Of a stretch of 64,000 nucleotides of DNA, positions 25,133-34,073 are shown piece by piece. The position numbers were made by a program, and so were the translations under genes. Under the pieces are notes generated by a model. That model searched no databases and was not told the origin of the DNA. It was given only the letters and a program-made list of their open reading frames with translations. The first letter of the stretch is position 1. Each line of letters opens with the position of its first letter. Origin of the DNA: an uncultured Bacteroidales bacterium (GTDB lineage: Bacteria; Bacteroidota; Bacteroidia; Bacteroidales; UBA932); assembly GCA_905235675.1 (NCBI GenBank), contig CAJONC010000019.1, forward strand, positions 1 through 64,000, written 5' to 3'.

Positions 25133-27170
25133 CATCAGCCTCGCAGTATTTGGAGATGACACTGTAAGCGTCGGCGACTCCGAGTTCGCCGGCACGGGAG
25201 AGATCTATGCAGCCTTTCTCCTTGTCTTTGAGGAAGATAAGGGCAAGTCCGCGGTTATAATATGCGTCTCCCATGTATGGATAGAGGCTGATGGCCCTTT
25301 CATAGCTGTCTATTGCATCCACCATCTGTCCCGACAGGCACATCAGGTTGCCGAGATTGAAGTAGAGATAGGGGATGTCGGGCAGTATGCGTATGGCTTC
25401 CTGCATGTCCGCAATGGCCTCGGAATAGTCGTAAGTGCGGTCAACCCTGTCGCTCACCCTTGCGCGTATGGATCCCTGGTCGTCCATGGTAAGCGTCTGC
25501 ACATTGCTTTCCATGCTGGCGATGAAGTCTATCATCTCGGCACGCAGCACACCCCTGTTCATCAGGTAGAAGGCCTTGTAGAACCTGGAATAGCGGTCGC
25601 GGACAACGTCGCTGTCGGCCTGCTTCGCAGCTTTGTCGAAGTATGCGAGTGCGGAATTGTACTGCTTGTTCTGCACTTCGTGGATGCCGTGTATGAAGCT
25701 TATTTCCGAAGGTGTGAGCCTGCTGTTTCCGGCCCCCGTGCTGCTGTCGCCCGCGAGCAGGCTTTCGAGGCTGCGGCTGAGGATTACGGGACCCAGGTCT
25801 TCGTTGCTGATGTCGACGGGAATGGGGATGGATCCCTCGAAGCGCTCTATAAGGGGATTCTCGAACCTGCGGCTGAGTGCGGCATACTCTTCGTCGCCGG
25901 AGGACAGTTTGAATTTATACAGGGGTTTCAGGCGAATGTCGATATCACGGTGCTGGAGCAGTTCGTTGTCGAAATCTTTCTTTGCAAAATCGGCGTCGAA
26001 GGCGAGCAGCGAGGAGTATTTGCGTGTGGTATCTGCAAAATTGGCTTCACCCCGGGCATTTTTGCTCTCGTATTCGGCAACTTTCTTCCGGGCAATTTCG
26101 TAATCGGCCTTGGAAGCCTTGGTACGGCCCATCATGTTCTCGACATAGGCCCTGTTCATGTAGGCCTTTGCAAAGTCGGGATAGAGGGCGATTGCCATAT
26201 TGTAATCCTCCAGGGCATCCTGCCAGCGGCCCATCTCCACGAAGTACCCGGCCCTGTTGAAATATGCCAGCACGTTCCCCTGGTTGATGTTTATAACCCT
26301 GTCCATGTCGTCGAGGGCATCCTCGAAATTGCCCACCCGTGCGCTCAGCAGGCTTCGGTTGTAGAGGGTGAGGGCGTTCCCCGGATCTTCTTCCAGAACC
26401 TTGTTGAGGTCGGCCATGGCGGCGTTGAGGTCATTGTTTTCGGTGTGCATTAGGGCCCTGTTGAAGTACGCAAAGCTGTTGTGGGGGTCGAGCAGAATAG
26501 CCTGGTCGAGATCCGCTATCGCCTTGTCCAGCTTCCCCTGTTCGGCATAGAGCCGTCCGCGGCGTATGTATCCTTCAGGGTCGTAGCGGTCGAGTTTGAT
26601 GGCCTTGTTGTAGTCTGTCAGGGCCTTTGTGGTGTCTTTGAGGTATAGATGGCAGGCACCCCTGTTCAGATATGCCCCCGGGTCTTTCGGGTCCTGTTTG
26701 ATATAGCGGTTGAAATCGTCCAGGGCTTCGTCGAAACGCTGGGCGAGGAAGTATGTCACTCCGCGGCTGTAATAGATGCCAGGCGTTCCAGGGCGGAGTT
26801 CGAGGGCCTTTTCCAAGTCTTCCAGCCCTTCCTCATACTGGCCCTGGCGGCTCTTGGTGATGGCGCGGTAGTGATATCCGTTTGTGAAGATAGGATTTAG
26901 CTTTACCGAACGGTCGAAGTCCTGCTGGGCCCCTCGTATGTCGCCGAGATTGTATTTTGCGATGCCGCGGAAAAACATGTTCCAGTAGTCGGCGGTGTCG
27001 AGGCGGGCGAGAATGTTGAAATTCTCGATGGCGAGGGCGTATTTTCCGTCGGAGAGCGCCTGCCTGCCGCGCATCATGAAAACGTCCTTGTCGTACTGCG
27101 CAGAAAGCCTTGCTGCCGGGCCTGTGGCCAGACAGATGAAAAAGAGTATTGCCAGCACGAACTTTTTCAC
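25122..27170 (-). CDS. Exported TPR-repeat protein
   Basis: A 682-aa protein with a signal peptide (MKKFVLAILFFICLATGPAARLSAQ). About ten consecutive tetratricopeptide repeats run from residue 30 to 370 (e.g. GYHYRAITKSRQGQYEEGLEDLEKAL, AYFNRALMHTENNDLNAAMADL); a region without repeats (about 380-490) follows; two or three more repeats (YLYFNLGNLMCLSGQMVDAIDSY) close the protein. It is likely a periplasmic scaffold for protein assembly. The partner is unknown. It shares an intergenic region with the divergent M28-like gene, each with its own -7 box. Confidence 0.85.
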   Translation of the reverse strand: MKKFVLAILFFICLATGPAARLSAQYDKDVFMMRGRQALSDGKYALAIENFNILARLDTADYWNMFFRGIAKYNLGDIRGAQQDFDRSVKLNPIFTNGYHYRAITKSRQGQYEEGLEDLEKALELRPGTPGIYYSRGVTYFLAQRFDEALDDFNRYIKQDPKDPGAYLNRGACHLYLKDTTKALTDYNKAIKLDRYDPEGYIRRGRLYAEQGKLDKAIADLDQAILLDPHNSFAYFNRALMHTENNDLNAAMADLNKVLEEDPGNALTLYNRSLLSARVGNFEDALDDMDRVININQGNVLAYFNRAGYFVEMGRWQDALEDYNMAIALYPDFAKAYMNRAYVENMMGRTKASKADYEIARKKVAEYESKNARGEANFADTTRKYSSLLAFDADFAKKDFDNELLQHRDIDIRLKPLYKFKLSSGDEEYAALSRRFENPLIERFEGSIPIPVDISNEDLGPVILSRSLESLLAGDSSTGAGNSRLTPSEISFIHGIHEVQNKQYNSALAYFDKAAKQADSDVVRDRYSRFYKAFYLMNRGVLRAEMIDFIASMESNVQTLTMDDQGSIRARVSDRVDRTYDYSEAIADMQEAIRILPDIPYLYFNLGNLMCLSGQMVDAIDSYERAISLYPYMGDAYYNRGLALIFLKDKEKGCIDLSRAGELGVADAYSVISKYCEADDVR

Positions 27171-27204
27171 TATTTTTGTGTCGCTTGTCGAAAAAGCAAA
27201 TATA
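27171..27204. promoter_or_regulatory. Divergent -7 elements between TPR and M28-like genes
   Basis: Plus strand TATTTTTG (27171-27178) faces the M28-like gene; minus strand TATATTTG (27204-27197) faces the TPR gene. Each is 27-35 nt from its start codon. The -33 boxes are not recognisable. Confidence 0.4.
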
Positions 27205-27213
27205 ACATTTATT

Positions 27214-28128
27214 ATGCCTGTTTCAGCCCGGACGGTAAAATTTCTTTCTGCAGCCGTGATGATTTTGCAGTTTTTTTATGCATCTGCATCCGACGGCAGG
27301 GACAGCCTGCAGTCGGCCTTGCGGCGCGACGTGGAGTTTCTTTCCGACAGCCTCTGTGAAGGGCGCAAGACAGGTTCCGCCGGTGCTTCGGAAGCCGCAT
27401 TCTACATTATAAGGCGCCTGAACGGAATGGGATACTCCTGTTCGCTGCAGACTTTCCGTACCGCCTCCGACGCAATAGGACGCAATATAGTGGCTGTATC
27501 CGGAACCTTGGCACCTGAACTTGGAAGCGGGAAGGCCGTATTGGGCAGGCCGGCCGTTCTGCTGATGGCCTACTATGACGGGCTCGGAAGCATAGGGGAC
27601 AAATTCTATCCCTGCGCGGACGCAAACGCTTCCGGTGTGGCGGCCCTGCTGTCCGTCGCGGAAAGGCTGAAAGGCAGGGGAGATGTGATAATCGCCTTCG
27701 TGGACGCACACAATGCCAATCTGGCAGGTGCCGAGGCGCTTGCGGCGTCCCTTTCGCGGCAGCCCTTGAAGCTGGTAGCGAACTTCGACATACTGGGCAG
27801 TACCCTTGCTCCTCCGGACAAATACTGGAAAGACTATCTGATTATACTCGGAGGAGAACGCTACAGCCGCGCCTTCACGAACCTGAATTACGGTATAGAC
27901 CTCCACCTTTATTACGATTACTACGGCAGCAGGGGCTTTACCGACCTTTTCTACCGCAAGGTCAGCGACCACAAGGTCTTTCTCGGAAGGGGAGTGCCGG
28001 TGCTTATGTTCACCTCCGGAATCACCATGTCGACCAACAGGGAGTCAGATACATTCAACTCCCTCGACTATACGGTGATGGCCGGGAGAGTTGAACTTAT
28101 AGGAAAGTGGCTTGAGGGCTTTAGATAA
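27214..28128 (+). CDS. Degenerate M28-family peptidase homologue, exported
   Basis: A 304-aa protein with a signal-like hydrophobic N terminus (VKFLSAAVMILQFFYASAS). The M28 fold is recognisable: MAYYDGLGS, ADANASGVAALLSVAERL, VIIAFVDAHNANLAGAEALA, ANFDILGS and SDHKVFLGRGVPVLMFTSG. Compared with active M28 enzymes, the first zinc His is Tyr (AYYDG for HxD) and the Glu-Glu pair holding the general base is His-Asn (DAHN for DAEE); the Asp in ADANASG, the Asp in NFDI and the last His (SDH) remain. It may therefore be a non-peptidase or use different chemistry. The track start at 26995 would lie inside the TPR gene on the other strand; 27214 is the sensible start. Confidence 0.75.
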   Translation: MPVSARTVKFLSAAVMILQFFYASASDGRDSLQSALRRDVEFLSDSLCEGRKTGSAGASEAAFYIIRRLNGMGYSCSLQTFRTASDAIGRNIVAVSGTLAPELGSGKAVLGRPAVLLMAYYDGLGSIGDKFYPCADANASGVAALLSVAERLKGRGDVIIAFVDAHNANLAGAEALAASLSRQPLKLVANFDILGSTLAPPDKYWKDYLIILGGERYSRAFTNLNYGIDLHLYYDYYGSRGFTDLFYRKVSDHKVFLGRGVPVLMFTSGITMSTNRESDTFNSLDYTVMAGRVELIGKWLEGFR

Positions 28129-28140
28129 ATCCCTTTGTAA

Positions 28141-28971
28141 TTATTTGAGTCTGAATTCTTTGTCGCCGAGCAACTCGCGAAGCACTGCGGGTTCGTTGGT
28201 GGTGATTGCGTCCACTCCGAGCTCCACGAATTTCTTCATTCTTTCAGGCTTGTTGACCGTCCAGACGTTGGTGGACATTCCGAGGGCGTGGGCGCGCTCA
28301 ACCATGGTGGAATCCTTCAGCACCTTCTTTTGTTCGTAATCGAAGCCGTTGATTCCGCATTCGGCAAGTTCCTCCGGAGTGAAGTCTCCCTCCAGGTACT
28401 GGTTGACGAACTCGGGGTATTCGGCTGCAATGCGGTCGCAGAGATATTTGCTGAAGCTGATGAATACCACCCTTGAAGGGTCGAGAAGTCCGTGGGCCTC
28501 AAGGGCTTCGATACTCTTTTCCAGCAGGGCGTCTTCACGCTCCTTGGTAATTTCTTCCTTCAGTTCTAGGACGAGTACGGTCCCGTCGCATTTTTCGCCC
28601 TGGGTGAGATAGTCGTCCAGGGTGGGGACGGGCTCGCCGTTGGCGAGGCGGTGATCCGCGAATGCGGAAGATTCGCTGGTGTCGATGCGCACGCCTTCAA
28701 TGTCATTGTTGTGATAAACGAGGACTACGTCGTCGGTAGTGATGTGCACGTCGAATTCGCTGCCCCAGAATCCGTTGTCCTGGGCGGCCTTCAGGGACGC
28801 GATGGAGTTCTCGGCAAATCCCGCTTCTTCGCATTTCCAGTATCCCCGGTGTGCAACGATGGCGGTTTTGCCTTTCTGGTCTATTTTCGGAAAGCCGGAC
28901 TGCTTGCCGGCGCAGGCTGTCATGGCAAGCAGAGCTGCTGCTGCGATGACGGAAATGTTTTTCAGTGTCAT
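28141..28971 (-). CDS. Glycerophosphodiester phosphodiesterase, lipoprotein
   Basis: A 276-aa lipoprotein (lipobox LLAMTAC) with a GDPD TIM barrel. Motifs: IVAHRGYWK...AENSIASL and SEFDVHITTDDVVLVYHNN, giving the catalytic HR...E.D..H set, and WTVNKPERMKKFVELGVDAITTNEP at the end. It hydrolyses glycerophosphodiesters from phospholipid breakdown to glycerol-3-phosphate outside the cytoplasm; GlpABC in this window could use that product, though no transporter is adjacent. It has its own -7 box (TATATTTG, minus, 28987-28980) and diverges from pgi. Confidence 0.9.
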   Translation of the reverse strand: MTLKNISVIAAAALLAMTACAGKQSGFPKIDQKGKTAIVAHRGYWKCEEAGFAENSIASLKAAQDNGFWGSEFDVHITTDDVVLVYHNNDIEGVRIDTSESSAFADHRLANGEPVPTLDDYLTQGEKCDGTVLVLELKEEITKEREDALLEKSIEALEAHGLLDPSRVVFISFSKYLCDRIAAEYPEFVNQYLEGDFTPEELAECGINGFDYEQKKVLKDSTMVERAHALGMSTNVWTVNKPERMKKFVELGVDAITTNEPAVLRELLGDKEFRLK

Positions 28972-28979
28972 AATTGTTA

Positions 28980-29007
28980 CAAATATAGGAAGTTTTTAGT
29001 AAATTTG
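28980..29007. promoter_or_regulatory. Divergent -7 elements between GDPD and pgi genes
   Basis: Minus TATATTTG at 28987-28980 faces the GDPD gene (ATG at 28971), plus TAAATTTG at 29000-29007 faces pgi (ATG at 29028). Both are perfect TAnnTTTG matches. No -33 TTTG at ideal spacing. Confidence 0.5.
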
Positions 29008-29027
29008 CGACTCAAAATTCATGAATT

Positions 29028-30356
29028 ATGGTTAAAGTAGACTTGAAGGGCTGCAGCACCTTCGTAAATGAAGCAGAATACAAAAACTATGTGGGCAAAG
29101 CCCTCGATGCATTTGATACCTTGCAGGCCGAAAACGGCGCAGGAAATGATTTTCTCGGTTGGAAAAGCCTTCCTGTGGATACTCCGGATTCCCTGATATC
29201 CGACTCCGAAGCCATACGCGACGACTGGAAGGCCCGCGGAGTGGACCTTGCGGTAGTGATCGGCATTGGCGGAAGCTATCTCGGCGCCCGTTGCGCAATC
29301 GAGGCCCTCTCGCATCAGTTCGTACGCCCCGAAGGGTCAATACAAGTAGTTTTTGCAGGCAACAATCTCAGCGAAGATTATCTTGCCGAACTCATGGACC
29401 TCGTTGAACGGAGCAATGTAGCCTGCGTGGTAATCTCCAAGTCCGGCACTACCACCGAGCCCGCAGTTGCTTTCCGTATAGTAAAGGAATACCTCGAAAA
29501 CAAATACGGCAAGTCCGAAGCCGCCGTGCGCACAGTGGCGATTACCGATGCGAAGAGGGGTGCCCTCAAAACCCTTGCAACCCAGGAAGGCTACCGCACT
29601 TTCGTGGTTCCCGACAACGTGGGAGGCCGTTATTCAGTGCTCACCCCCGTGGGAATCCTTCCCATCGTGCTCGCAGGTTTCGACATGCGCGCAATGCTGA
29701 AGGGCGCCGCAGACGAGCGTGCCGAACTCCTCGTGAAAGGGGAGGAGAACGCCGCCGTGAAGTATGCCGCAATGCGCAATCTCCTTTATTCCGAGCAGGG
29801 AAAGAAGGTTGAGGTGCTGGTGAACTACAACCCGAAATTCCAGTATCTCGGCGAATGGTGGAAGCAGCTCTACGGCGAGTCGGAAGGAAAGGACCAGAAG
29901 GGTATCTTCCCTGCATCCGTCAACTTCACCACCGACCTGCATTCCGTGGGACAGTTCATCCAGGAGGGTGACCGCGTGATGTTCGAGACGGTTGTAAATG
30001 TGGAAAAAGCGCAGCGCAGCGTGGTGATAGGCAGCGACGCGCAGAACCTCGACCAGCTCAACTATCTCGCCGGCAAGCATGTGGAGCACTGCAACGCAAT
30101 GGCCGCCCTCGGAACCAAGCTCGCCCATATCGACGGAGGAGTACCCCAGATAGAAATATCAATAGAGAAGATAGACGAATACAATCTCGGTGCAATCTTC
30201 TACTTCTTCGAGTTCGCCTGCGGAGTTTCCGCCTATCTGCTCGGAGTCAATCCTTTCAACCAGCCCGGCGTGGAGGCCTACAAGAAGAACATGTTCGCCC
30301 TGCTGCGCAAGCCCGGTTACGAGGCGCAGACCGAAGAGATACTCAAGAGAATCTGA
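29028..30356 (+). CDS. pgi: Glucose-6-phosphate isomerase
   Basis: Cytoplasmic glycolytic enzyme of 442 aa interconverting glucose-6-phosphate and fructose-6-phosphate. Length and motifs match the short bacterial form: VVIGIGGSYLGARCAIEAL, VVISKSGTTTEPAVAFR, VVPDNVGGRYSVLTPVGILP, and the catalytic Glu/His region SVGQFIQEGDR. Single gene with its own -7 box; the next gene is convergent. Confidence 0.95.
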   Translation: MVKVDLKGCSTFVNEAEYKNYVGKALDAFDTLQAENGAGNDFLGWKSLPVDTPDSLISDSEAIRDDWKARGVDLAVVIGIGGSYLGARCAIEALSHQFVRPEGSIQVVFAGNNLSEDYLAELMDLVERSNVACVVISKSGTTTEPAVAFRIVKEYLENKYGKSEAAVRTVAITDAKRGALKTLATQEGYRTFVVPDNVGGRYSVLTPVGILPIVLAGFDMRAMLKGAADERAELLVKGEENAAVKYAAMRNLLYSEQGKKVEVLVNYNPKFQYLGEWWKQLYGESEGKDQKGIFPASVNFTTDLHSVGQFIQEGDRVMFETVVNVEKAQRSVVIGSDAQNLDQLNYLAGKHVEHCNAMAALGTKLAHIDGGVPQIEISIEKIDEYNLGAIFYFFEFACGVSAYLLGVNPFNQPGVEAYKKNMFALLRKPGYEAQTEEILKRI

Positions 30357-30370
30357 AACTCTTACGGACG

Positions 30371-31741
30371 CTACTGTCCGTAATACTCATAGAACTTCGC
30401 AATAGATTCCATTCCCGCAAAGAACTGGCTCAGCAGGTAGCTTTCGTTGGGGGAGTGGATGGTGTCGCGCTCCAGGCCGAAGCCCATCAGGAGCGGATCT
30501 ATCCCAAGAATCTTCTGCATCTCCGCGAGCACGGCAATGCTGCCGCCTCCGCGTGCCGGCACAGGCTCGATTCCATAAACCTCGGCCATGGCGCGGGATG
30601 CGGCCTTGTAGGCGTCGGAACTGATGGGGATCAGGAATCCGTCTCCGCCCTCGCATTCCTTCACCTCCACCTTCACATACGGGGGAGCGATGGCCTTGAA
30701 ATGCTCCGCAAAGAGTCCGGTTATCTCGGAACTGCGCTGGTTAGGCACCAGGCGCATCGAAATTTTGGCATGGGCCTCGGAAGGCAGCACGGTCTTGGCT
30801 CCTTCGCCGGTATATCCTCCCCAGATGCCGCAGACGTCGAGGCAGGGGCGGATTCCGGTGCGTTCGAGGGTGGTGTACCCCTTCTCCCCTTTAACCTCGG
30901 CTATATCGAGGAACTCCTTGTATTCTTTGAGATCAAAAGGAGCGCGCGCGAGCTGGGCACGGTCTTCGGCGCTGAGTTCCACCACTTTGTCGTAGAATCC
31001 GGGTACCGCCACGCGGCCGTCGGCATCGTGCAGCGAAGCTATCATCTCGCACAGGGTGGTAATGGGGTTTGCCACGGCGCCGCCGTAGTGACCTGAGTGC
31101 AGGTCCTTGTTGGGGCCGGTCACCTTAACTTCCAGATAGCTGAGTCCGCGCATGCCGCAGTTGATCGAGGGCACCTTGTCGGAAATCATGGTGGTGTCGG
31201 AGACCAGACAAATGTCCGCCTTGAGCATGTCCTTGTTTTCTTCCATCCAGGCGGGCAGGGAAGGGGATCCTATCTCTTCTTCTCCTTCGAAGAGGAACTT
31301 TACGTTGTGGCGCAGCTTTCCGCCTGCAAGCAGATACTCGAAGGCTTTTATGTGCATGAACAGCTGGCCTTTGTCATCGTTGGCCCCGCGTCCCCATATA
31401 GCGTCGGCTCCGGTGGCGGGGTCGGGCGCGATTACCGGATCGAAGGGATCGGTGCGCCAGAGTTCAAGGGGCTCCGGCGGCTGAACGTCGTAATGCCCGT
31501 AAACAAGCACGGTCTTTGCCTTGGGGTCGATAATCTTGCTTCCGAAAACCACGGGATTGCCGTCGGTGGAAAGTACCTGGGCTTCATCCGCCCCTGCCTC
31601 CACCAGCAGTATGGCAAGTTTCTCGGCGCAGCGGCGCATATCATCCTTGTTGGCGGCTTTAGCGCTTATGGAAGGGATCCTCAATACGGAAAACAGCTCC
31701 GCGAAGAAGCGTTCCTTGTTCTGTTCAATGTATTCTTTCAT
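30371..31741 (-). CDS. M20-family dipeptidase
   Basis: A 456-aa zinc peptidase of the CNDP/dapE-like M20 group. Metal and catalytic motifs are complete: LVYGHYDVQPPEPLELW (His, Asp), RGANDDKGQLF (bridging Asp), FEGEEEIGSPSL (Glu-Glu) and SDTTMI, then HSGHYGG in the lid. No signal peptide, so cytoplasmic, probably degrading di- and tripeptides. The ATG at 31741 overlaps the stop of the DPP IV reading frame by 4 bp (ATGA), so the two were built as a translation-coupled operon; the DPP IV damage may reduce expression of this gene. Confidence 0.9.
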   Translation of the reverse strand: MKEYIEQNKERFFAELFSVLRIPSISAKAANKDDMRRCAEKLAILLVEAGADEAQVLSTDGNPVVFGSKIIDPKAKTVLVYGHYDVQPPEPLELWRTDPFDPVIAPDPATGADAIWGRGANDDKGQLFMHIKAFEYLLAGGKLRHNVKFLFEGEEEIGSPSLPAWMEENKDMLKADICLVSDTTMISDKVPSINCGMRGLSYLEVKVTGPNKDLHSGHYGGAVANPITTLCEMIASLHDADGRVAVPGFYDKVVELSAEDRAQLARAPFDLKEYKEFLDIAEVKGEKGYTTLERTGIRPCLDVCGIWGGYTGEGAKTVLPSEAHAKISMRLVPNQRSSEITGLFAEHFKAIAPPYVKVEVKECEGGDGFLIPISSDAYKAASRAMAEVYGIEPVPARGGGSIAVLAEMQKILGIDPLLMGFGLERDTIHSPNESYLLSQFFAGMESIAKFYEYYGQ

Positions 31742-33372
31742 AAATATAGGTCGAAATAGTTTGTTACCTTGTCCATCAGATGCACCCTCCATATCCCGCG
31801 CACGTTGTGCTCGGAACGGGGGTAGGGGAAATAGTCCAGCTGTATGCCGTTCACAATGCATTCCTGCACGAAACTCAGGCTGTGCTGCCAGACTACGGTG
31901 TTGTCTATGGCTCCCTGGCAGATAAGCAGTTTGCCCTGAAGTCCGGAAGCCTTGTTGATAAGGGAAGTTTTTGCAAAGCCTTCGGGGTTCGCGGCCTGGG
32001 TGTCCATATAGCGTTCACCGTACATCACCTCGTACCATTTCCAGTCGATTACTGGGCCTCCCGCCACGCCTACCTTGAATATTTCGGGATAGTTGGTCAT
32101 CAGGGAGATGGTCATGAATCCGCCATAGCTCCATCCGTGAACGCCTATCCTGTCGCAGTCCACCCAGGGCTGTTTCATAAGCTCGCGCAGCCCCGCCACC
32201 TGGTCGGCCATTTCCGCCTGTCCGCACTGCCTGTTGATGGCTTTTTCGAATGCGGCGCCCCTGTTGGAAGTGCCCCTGTTGTCCTGCACATATACTATGT
32301 ATCCCTTCTGTGCCATCAGCATCTCCCACATGCGTACTCCTCCTATCCATGTGTCCTGCACCATCTGCGAATGGGGACCTCCATACACGTAAACCACTAC
32401 GGGATACTTCTTTGAAGGATCGAATCCGAGAGGCTTGTAGAGCCTGTAGTAGTTGAGGAACCGCCCGTCCGCGGAAGGGGTTGTGCCGATCTCGACTTCG
32501 CAGGTGGCGTAGTCCGCGAGGGGGTCCGGGGCCTCATAGAGCACTTCTGAGCTCTTTCCGTCGACAGTGCGGACCGCAACTTTCCATGGGGTGCTGAAGG
32601 CGCTCCAGCTGTCGATGAAACGCTTGCAGTCGGGGGAGAGGCTCACCCTGTGCCAGCCTTCCTCGAAGGTCAGACGCTGGGGTTTCCCGAACTTAACTTT
32701 CTTCACCGTACGGTCTTTGCCGAGGTCGATGCGGAAGAGATGATTCTCTATGGGGGAGACCTCCGCCGAAGTGTAGTATACCCAGCGTCCGTCGTTGCCC
32801 GCATATTGAATGTCGGCGCTTGCAGTGGGGAGCCTGCGGACTGTGCCGAGGGTGTCGCAGAGATAGAGGTTGCGGAAGCCGTCGCGGTTGTCGGTGTCGT
32901 AGAGGAACTCGTAGCGCCCTTTTATGAAGTGCAGGGGCTCCTGTGGCTCAACCCAGGCGCTGTTCTCCTCCGAAAGTATGGTGCGTACGAAGGAACCGTC
33001 AGCCGCCCTGTACTGGTTCAGGACCATGTGGTGCTGTTCGCGGTCGAGCACCTGTATGAAGATGTTTTTGTCGTCCGGACCCCAGCTGACGCAGGTGAGA
33101 TAGCGCTCGTCGGTGAATTCCGTGGGGACTATGGTGGAAAGTACGTTGCCGAGGGTGTCGCATACCAGCAGGGAGATGTGCTCGGAGGGCATCCCGTTCA
33201 TGGGGTAGCGTATCTGCTCGAGGCTGCCGGTGCGGGTGGTGATGTCGAGCAGGGGGAACTGCGTCACGGCGCTTTCGTCCTTCCTGTATACGGCGAGATA
33301 TTTGCCTGAAGGAGAGGGGAATACGCCTTTGTTTATGCCGAATTCGTTGCGGGAGACGCTTTCCCCGATCAC
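31738..33372 (-). CDS. Dipeptidyl peptidase IV (S9B), C-terminal 544 aa of a disrupted gene
   Basis: This ORF holds most of a DPP IV: later beta-propeller blades (from SVSRNEFGINKGVFPSPSGKYLAVYRKDE) and the whole catalytic domain, with Ser in HGWSYGGFM, Asp in GAIDNTV and His in SEHNVRG. Its first codon is GTG at 33372, but the frame stays open upstream to 33435 with DPP-IV-like coding (ASSEEDGEGIVIGES), and no signal peptide precedes it. The signal peptide and first 50-odd residues are in a different frame (33372-33590). Compared with the usual roughly 720-740 aa, about 100 or more residues of early blades are missing. Exported activity is unlikely unless frameshifting occurs, and even then the propeller is incomplete. 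Probable pseudogene. Confidence 0.75.
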   Translation of the reverse strand: MIGESVSRNEFGINKGVFPSPSGKYLAVYRKDESAVTQFPLLDITTRTGSLEQIRYPMNGMPSEHISLLVCDTLGNVLSTIVPTEFTDERYLTCVSWGPDDKNIFIQVLDREQHHMVLNQYRAADGSFVRTILSEENSAWVEPQEPLHFIKGRYEFLYDTDNRDGFRNLYLCDTLGTVRRLPTASADIQYAGNDGRWVYYTSAEVSPIENHLFRIDLGKDRTVKKVKFGKPQRLTFEEGWHRVSLSPDCKRFIDSWSAFSTPWKVAVRTVDGKSSEVLYEAPDPLADYATCEVEIGTTPSADGRFLNYYRLYKPLGFDPSKKYPVVVYVYGGPHSQMVQDTWIGGVRMWEMLMAQKGYIVYVQDNRGTSNRGAAFEKAINRQCGQAEMADQVAGLRELMKQPWVDCDRIGVHGWSYGGFMTISLMTNYPEIFKVGVAGGPVIDWKWYEVMYGERYMDTQAANPEGFAKTSLINKASGLQGKLLICQGAIDNTVVWQHSLSFVQECIVNGIQLDYFPYPRSEHNVRGIWRVHLMDKVTNYFDLYL

Positions 33373-33590
33373 TATTCCTTCGCCATCTTCCTCGGAAGAA
33401 GCCAGTTCCGGCGCTGCAGCGGAGCGCGGCCTTCTTTAAGTTCGTTCCCTTCCCAGTACCAGGACTTTACGGCAGGGTAGAGGCTGCCGCCGAGCACGGC
33501 GTCGTTCATCGTGAGTTTCCTGCCCTCGGGTTGTGCCGGACGGGCGGCAAATACCTGCAGCAGGGCTGCCAGAATTATTATTGTTTTCAT
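33372..33590 (-). pseudogene. N-terminal fragment of the DPP IV gene (frameshifted)
   Basis: A 72-aa reading frame starting MKTIIILAALLQVFAARPAQ, a signal peptide, followed by LTMNDAVLGGSLYPAVKSWYWEG, which matches the start of mature Bacteroidales DPP IV. After about residue 53 the sequence loses similarity and stops at 33372, overlapping the main frame. A deletion joined with a frameshift explains both. A -7 box (TAATTTTG, minus, 33603-33596) still lies in front. Confidence 0.7.
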
Positions 33591-33612
33591 CCTTACAAAA
33601 TTAATAAAAAAA

Positions 33613-33643
33613 TTTGCAGTAAAACTAAAAATGCCTATCTTTG
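33613..33643 (+). promoter_or_regulatory. Promoter of tRNA-Glu / rpmE2
   Basis: TTTG (33613-33616), 19-nt spacer, TATCTTTG (33636-33643): perfect consensus. Transcription should start about 33650, just before the tRNA. Confidence 0.85.
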
Positions 33644-33661
33644 CAGTCCCAAAAGGCTAAC

Positions 33662-33733
33662 GGTGGGTTCGTATAACGGTTAGTACTCGAGATTCTCAAT
33701 CTCGCAATAGGAGTTCGATTCTCCTACCCACTA
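33662..33733 (+). tRNA. tRNA-Glu (anticodon CTC)
   Basis: Acceptor GGTGGGT/ACCCACT, anticodon stem CGAGA/TCTCG with loop TTCTCAA (CTC), T arm GGAGTTCGATTCTCC. CCA is not encoded. The ribosomal protein gene rpmE2 follows 25 nt later without a terminator between, so they probably share a transcript. Confidence 0.93.
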
Positions 33734-33758
33734 CAAGATTCTAAAACTTAAAAGTAAA

Positions 33759-34010
33759 ATGAAACAAGGAATCCATCCCGAATCCTACCGTCTTGTAGTT
33801 TTCAAGGATATGTCAAACGAGGACATCTTCATCACCAGAAGTTGCGCCACCACCAAGGAGACCATCACCGTTGACGGAGTTGAATATCCCCTCGTAAAGG
33901 TTGAGATTTCCAATACGTCTCACCCCTTCTACACCGGCAAAACCAAAATCGTCGATACCGCCGGCCGTGTTGATATGTTCTATCAGAGGTACAAGTCAAG
34001 AAAGAAGTAA
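33759..34010 (+). CDS. rpmE2: 50S ribosomal protein L31 type B
   Basis: An 83-aa ribosomal protein ([20 protein letters not shown]...[25 protein letters not shown]). It lacks the Cys residues of zinc-binding L31, so it is the zinc-independent type B paralogue. It follows tRNA-Glu and is ended by a strong hairpin terminator. In bacteria with both types the zinc-free form replaces the other under zinc starvation; no Zur-like site is evident here. Confidence 0.95.
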   Translation: MKQGIHPESYRLVVFKDMSNEDIFITRSCATTKETITVDGVEYPLVKVEISNTSHPFYTGKTKIVDTAGRVDMFYQRYKSRKK

Positions 34011-34029
34011 TTCTTTACAGGATAAAAGA

Positions 34030-34056
34030 AGGCAGCGACAAGGTCGCTGCTTTTTT
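34030..34056 (+). terminator. Rho-independent terminator after rpmE2
   Basis: Perfect 8-bp stem GCAGCGAC/GTCGCTGC with AAG loop, followed by TTTTTT. A -7 box for glmM (TATATTTG, 34059-34066) starts right after it. Confidence 0.9.
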
Positions 34057-34073
34057 ATTATATTTGCGACAAT

